Shown: positions 60,083 to 64,000 of the stretch, piece by piece
How the letters are laid out: every line of letters begins with the position of its first letter
Position numbering within the stretch: the first letter of the stretch is position 1
From: Halomonas ventosae
GTDB lineage: Bacteria; Pseudomonadota; Gammaproteobacteria; Pseudomonadales; Halomonadaceae
Length of the DNA stretch: 64,000 bases
Assembly: GCF_004363555.1 (NCBI RefSeq)
Contig: NZ_SNZJ01000006.1
Location: 1-64,000, forward strand
Direction: 5' to 3'
Notes under the pieces: model-generated
Told to the model about the DNA's origin: nothing
Database searches by the model: none
Seen by the model: the letters and a program-made list of their open reading frames with translations, nothing else
Position numbers and translations under genes: made by a program

Positions 60083-62875
60083 TCAGCCCTTGCGGGGCTT
60101 GCGCGGCGTCCGCCGACGCGGCGTGGCGCGGCTGGCCGGCTTGCGCTTGGCCGGTGCCTTGGTACCAGCAGACGTGCCCTGGTTCACCGGCGATGCCTCG
60201 TTGTCACTGGGCTCGGCGGCAGACGAGGCCTCGCTACCCTCGCTGGCCGACTTGCCGGGGGCGCTTTCCACCGGCGCCTCGGCGCCGGCGTCACTGCCCG
60301 GCGCTTGCGCAGGCGTTTCGGCAGCGGACTCACTGCTGGGCGATTGCGCCGGGGCCTCGGCGACAGACTCACGGGACGGCTCCGGGGCCGCGGGAGTGGC
60401 CTCCTCGGCCGGCTCCTGCGCCGATGCCTCGGCAGAGGTCTCTTCGGCGACGGTCTCTTTGGCAACGGTCTCTTCTGCGACGGTCTCTGCCGCCGGGATA
60501 TCGCTGGTCGCCTTGCCCACGGCCTCCTTCACTGCGGCCTGCTCGGCGGGTTCTGCCGGGGCACGCTCGGCAACGGGGAGCGACTCCATCAGGCTTTCCA
60601 CCTCACGGCGGGCCGCCTCACCGGCCATCGCCTCGCTGGCCACCCTGGCCTGGGCATCGCGAAGCGCCTCCTGCTCCTCCTCAGGGGCATGCTGGATGGC
60701 CTGGTGGAACAGCCCCTTGATGCGTTCGAAGCGGTCCGCCGCGTGCTCGCTCAACTCACCACTGGCCGCCAGGACATGCTCGATATGCGCCAGATGGGCA
60801 TCGATCTGGCTGGCCGTCTGCCCCTTGAGCAGGGTCGGGATAGCCTCAAGGGCTGCCTCATGGTCCTGCTGGAGGGTGAAGAACTGCTCACGCACCATAT
60901 GCTTGAAGTCGGCCAGCTGGATGCCCGGCTCGAGCTCGGCCCGCGAGGCCCGCAGCCGCTTGAAGTTGCGCTCGTCGGTCGCCGGGGCGCCGCCCAGCAC
61001 ATGGATCACCGAACGCATGACCGCCTCGTGGCTGCCTCCCTCGGTGATCGCGTGGTGGACCTCCTCACGGCGACGCTCGATGAAGCGGCGGTGCTCGGGT
61101 TCGGCCCCCGGGCGACGACGGTGCACATGGGCGTCACCGCCCAGGCCCACCATGGCCTGCAGCACCGGCTGGCCGTAGAAGTCGAGGAAGAAACGCTCGC
61201 TGCTGCTGTCGCGCAGGTCTCGCCAGGCATTCAGGCTGCGAGTGATCTGGTCGGACAGGATGCCTTCCACCGCACGGAAGACGTTGTCCTCGTGCACCGG
61301 GTGGCGGTCGGCGCGCACCTTCTCGGCCAGCACCGGTACCGCGGTCATCAAGGGATTGCGATCGGAGAGCAGGCGGTACCCCATGCGGTTGGGGTGCATG
61401 CGACGCATCCACTTGGCCGACTCGGGCGTGGCCAGGGCCTGGATCCAGGGCTGCATGAACAGGCGGTAGAACCCCAGGTTGATCTCGGAGATCCGGGCCA
61501 CGGTTGCGAAGCGGGTATCGTCATCGGGGCGGTGCTGGACCTCCCGGTCGAGTTCCTCGATGGTCCGCGGCGAGAACTCCAGCAGGTAGTCGCGCTCGAT
61601 CAGCTCGGCATCCTCGCGCTCGGCGGCACTGGAGACCGTGGTCTCGTAGAGCCCGGGCGGCAGGACGTCGATGTAGTCCATGTTGGCGGTGAACTCGGCA
61701 TGCTCCTTGCGGGAGACGCTGCCGGACACGAAGATGCCGAGGTGGCCGGTGGTGTCATGGACGCAGTAGACGATGGTCTGCTCGTTGGCGATGACGTCCT
61801 CGACCCCCTCGTAGAGGTCGCGCACCCAGCCCAGGGCCTGTGGCGGCGGGGTGATGTCATCGCCCTTCGAGCAGAACACCACCACCGGTGAACGCACGTT
61901 GCGCAGGTCGATGCGACGCCCGTCGGAGGTCACCAGCTGGGCCGTCGAGAGGCGGTTGCCGACGAAGAGGTTGTCGACGATGTACTGGATCTCGTCACCG
62001 CCCAGCACCACATGACCGCCCCACCAGCGTTCGAACTCCAGGTAGCGATCCGCCTCGGTATCGACCTTGGAGTAGAGCTGGTACTGCTTGCTCCACCAGG
62101 TGTTGGCCGGATTCAGGCGCTCGAAGTTCTGGACCAGCCAGGCACCGTCGAAAAGCCCCGCCCCGAGGTCGCTGAACAGCGCCGTCATCCAGCTGCCGCC
62201 GGTCAGCCCCCCGGTATAGCGCATCGGCGCCTTGCCACGCTCGCCGGCCCAGTAGGAGAGCGGCGCGCCGGCGATCAGGATCGGGCCGAAGAGCTGGGGC
62301 TCGAGGGCCGCGGCCATCATGATCTGCCAGCCGGCCTGGCAGTTGCCGACCACCATGGGCTTCTCGGAGGTCTCGGGGTGGCGCTCGATGACGTGACGCA
62401 GGAAGGCGACCTCGGCCTCCACCACGTCCTCGACGGTCTGCCCCTGGACCGGATAGGGCAGGAAGCCGATGAAGTAGCAGGGATGCCCCGCCCGCAGGGC
62501 CACACCGATCTCGCTGTCGGGCTTGAAGCCGCCGATGCCCGGGCCATGGCCGGCACGCGGGTCCACCACCACGAAGGGGCGCATCTGCAGGTCGGTCTCC
62601 ACGCCCTGGGGAGGCAGGATGCGCAGCAGCTCGTAGTTGACCGGGCGAGACAGCTGGCGCCCGTCCACCAGCACCTCGGCATCGAAGCCAAGCACGTTGG
62701 GCTTGGTCTTCTCAATATGCTCGAGGTACTGGTTGCCGCGCTGGCGCATGACATCCATGAAGAGCACGCTGCGCTCCAGGGTATCGCGCCAGTAGTCGCA
62801 GGCCGCGCGTCCGAAACCGAACGGATCCACGAAGGGCAGCACGCTGGCTGCGGGAGTCGGTATCAGGGAATTCAT
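60083..62875 (-). CDS. DUF3141 protein, polyhydroxyalkanoate-synthase-like alpha/beta hydrolase
   Basis: A 930-residue protein starting at the ATG at 62875 (GGAG upstream). Residues 1 to about 400 resemble the catalytic domain of PhaC: a G-x-C-x-x-G box VVGNCQAGWQ with Cys179, an acid in SKGDDITPP (Asp339/340) and His378 in HDTTGHLGIFVSG. This would be a Cys-Asp-His triad. The middle part (400-740) is helical and unfamiliar. The last ~190 residues are low-complexity Ala/Glu/Ser/Pro ending in a Lys/Arg/Pro-rich tail. DUF3141 proteins have no established function; a role in polyester metabolism is an inference. Confidence 0.85.
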   Translation of the reverse strand: MNSLIPTPAASVLPFVDPFGFGRAACDYWRDTLERSVLFMDVMRQRGNQYLEHIEKTKPNVLGFDAEVLVDGRQLSRPVNYELLRILPPQGVETDLQMRPFVVVDPRAGHGPGIGGFKPDSEIGVALRAGHPCYFIGFLPYPVQGQTVEDVVEAEVAFLRHVIERHPETSEKPMVVGNCQAGWQIMMAAALEPQLFGPILIAGAPLSYWAGERGKAPMRYTGGLTGGSWMTALFSDLGAGLFDGAWLVQNFERLNPANTWWSKQYQLYSKVDTEADRYLEFERWWGGHVVLGGDEIQYIVDNLFVGNRLSTAQLVTSDGRRIDLRNVRSPVVVFCSKGDDITPPPQALGWVRDLYEGVEDVIANEQTIVYCVHDTTGHLGIFVSGSVSRKEHAEFTANMDYIDVLPPGLYETTVSSAAEREDAELIERDYLLEFSPRTIEELDREVQHRPDDDTRFATVARISEINLGFYRLFMQPWIQALATPESAKWMRRMHPNRMGYRLLSDRNPLMTAVPVLAEKVRADRHPVHEDNVFRAVEGILSDQITRSLNAWRDLRDSSSERFFLDFYGQPVLQAMVGLGGDAHVHRRRPGAEPEHRRFIERRREEVHHAITEGGSHEAVMRSVIHVLGGAPATDERNFKRLRASRAELEPGIQLADFKHMVREQFFTLQQDHEAALEAIPTLLKGQTASQIDAHLAHIEHVLAASGELSEHAADRFERIKGLFHQAIQHAPEEEQEALRDAQARVASEAMAGEAARREVESLMESLPVAERAPAEPAEQAAVKEAVGKATSDIPAAETVAEETVAKETVAEETSAEASAQEPAEEATPAAPEPSRESVAEAPAQSPSSESAAETPAQAPGSDAGAEAPVESAPGKSASEGSEASSAAEPSDNEASPVNQGTSAGTKAPAKRKPASRATPRRRTPRKPRKG

Positions 62876-63006
62876 CTTGAGCTCCAGGGTTGCTCGGTGC
62901 CGGGACATCCCCGGCGCCGATGCATGAAATCGGGCTTTGTTGCAGTGCAATATAGCGCATGAGCGTTGCCGCTGCGAGCGCCGGATGCCGCAGTCCTAAG
63001 CAGCAT

Positions 63007-63912
63007 TCAGGGCATCCATGCCGCCGCCGCGGCCTCGCCCAGCAGCTCGACGAGGGCGCGGCGCCCCCGCCGCCAGGCCACCTCGGGACGCCGCCCCCAG
63101 GCCACCAGGCGGGCCACTCCTCCTACCGCGGGGCGGTCCAGCCGCAGGCCGGGGCCGCCACCGAAGTGCACCGCCGGGGCGAGGGGCAACTGCCACAGCA
63201 GGGCATGCCCTCTCGCCTCGAGCCTCGACTGGCGATGGCGCAGGGGCTCGCCCGCCGCGAGCCTCAGCTGCTCGACCACCGGATCGATGCCGATCAGCGC
63301 CTCGTCGAGGGCCTCGTCGCCGGAAAGCCCCGGCGACATGGCCTCGAAGCCGATGACGTTGCCGGCCACCCGGAAGGTGGCGACGACCAGCCCGACCGGC
63401 CCCAGGCTGGCCACCCCTTGCACCGCAAGCTGTCCCAGGTAGCTGCGCTGCTCCGGCGTCAGCCAGGGCACGGGCGCAAGCGCCGGCCCTGACCGGGGTG
63501 CATGGCGTACTGCCAGGTGCACCACCCGGCCCTGTCCGTCGGCCAGTACCGGCACCCTAACCTGCTGCCCCTCCCCGGCCGCGGGCGCCAGCGGCAAGCC
63601 GGCCTCGCGCATCAGCCGCCGCATGGCGGCACGGTCGGCCATGGCCTCGAGCATGGCCTCGCCCGGGGCGATCAGACGCAGGCCGTCACGCTGGCAGGCG
63701 CCGGCAAGGGCCAGCTGGTGTTCACTGCCCTCGCCAGGGTGCAGGGCATCGCAGCCGAGCGCGCGGGCCCTGAGCACCAGGGCCTCGGACTCCCCCTCGG
63801 CCAGGTGGGTGGCAAGGCCCAGCTCATCGCCGGCCTGCTGCACGCGCAGAGCCGCCAGCCCCTGGGCCGCGACCAGCAGGCGCAAGAAGGCGCGGTCAGT
63901 CCGCCAAGACAA
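63007..63912 (-). CDS. Degenerate biotin-carboxylase-like protein
   Basis: A 301-residue protein aligning by eye with biotin carboxylase but much shorter than its ~450 residues. The N-terminal domain is recognisable (AALRVQQAGDELGL, LGCDALHPGEGSEHQLALAGACQRDGLRLIAPGEAMLEAMADR). The ATP-grasp lid is missing, and the EMN..L..EHPVTE segment with metal ligands is replaced by EAMSPGLSGDEALDEALIG. The tail keeps AAGEPLRHRQSRLEARGHALLWQL. I read it as a non-catalytic paralogue, possibly regulatory. TTG start at 63912 (GGAAC upstream); no ATG or GTG is available between the upstream stop and the conserved region. Confidence 0.7.
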   Translation of the reverse strand: MSWRTDRAFLRLLVAAQGLAALRVQQAGDELGLATHLAEGESEALVLRARALGCDALHPGEGSEHQLALAGACQRDGLRLIAPGEAMLEAMADRAAMRRLMREAGLPLAPAAGEGQQVRVPVLADGQGRVVHLAVRHAPRSGPALAPVPWLTPEQRSYLGQLAVQGVASLGPVGLVVATFRVAGNVIGFEAMSPGLSGDEALDEALIGIDPVVEQLRLAAGEPLRHRQSRLEARGHALLWQLPLAPAVHFGGGPGLRLDRPAVGGVARLVAWGRRPEVAWRRGRRALVELLGEAAAAAWMP

Positions 63913-64000
63913 GCGGGCGTTCCGTGGGCCGGGTGGGCAATTTCGGGAAGCGCCTCGGCGGTGCTAGCATGCGTGTAAGTCCCTCAGGAGCCGGAAGGCG

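Overview
The window is GC-rich chromosomal DNA from a gammaproteobacterium, most likely a halophile of the Halomonadaceae (Halomonas or a close relative). Three things point there: proteins with very acidic low-complexity stretches (FimV, DedD, the DUF3141 protein), a complete Na+-translocating NADH:quinone reductase locus, and gene orders such as asd-fimV-truA-trpF-trpB-trpA-accD-folC-dedD-cvpA-purF-metZ and leuC-leuD-leuB that extend the arrangement known from Pseudomonas. No tRNA, rRNA, CRISPR array or prophage was seen.

Layout. 1-134: tail of an IS110-type transposase gene. 244-14635 (minus): housekeeping run asd, fimV, truA, trpF, trpB, trpA, accD, folC, dedD, cvpA, purF, metZ. 14.7-23.4 kb: an accessory island lying between asd and leuB, read here as a lasso-peptide cluster of the phosphorylated (paeninodin-like) type. 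23.5-26.8 kb: leuB, leuD, leuC (minus) with a divergent LysR regulator. 28.0-36.3 kb: a membrane protein, DUF1451, leuS-lptE-holA, a PA2779/PA2778-like pair and DUF488. 36.3-44.2 kb (minus): sthA, nqrM and nqrABCDEF. 44.7-54.4 kb: a long-form GAPDH gene, mfd, two L,D-transpeptidase genes flanking an Lpp-like lipoprotein gene, and a small operon (ferritin-like, GIY-YIG, short GspE-like ATPase) behind a perfect FNR/Anr box. 54.5-63.9 kb: ABC-F ATPase, NYN protein, DUF6586-like, topA, DUF3141 and a biotin-carboxylase-like pseudoenzyme.

The lasso island is the main find. On the minus strand lie, in transcription order, a B2 leader protease, an asparagine-synthetase-like cyclase (C), a 54-codon precursor gene (A) that was easy to miss, and a PqqD-like recognition protein (B1). 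On the plus strand, convergent with them, lie an HPr-kinase-like gene, a nucleotidyltransferase gene and an ABC exporter gene. The precursor has a W-x-x-P-x-L leader motif, Thr at the penultimate leader position, a 23-residue core whose only acidic residue is Glu9, and a C-terminal Ser. This matches a nine-residue macrolactam plus C-terminal serine phosphorylation.

A second kinase copy upstream is decaying: its P-loop lysine is replaced by Ile, and a 7-bp duplication shifts the frame of its C-terminus. Between the two kinase genes sits an in-frame remnant of the 3' end of leuB, a scar of insertion or of tandem duplication followed by deletion. The B2-C pair starts only 62 bp after leuB on the same strand and may be read from the leucine operon as well as from a promoter of its own.
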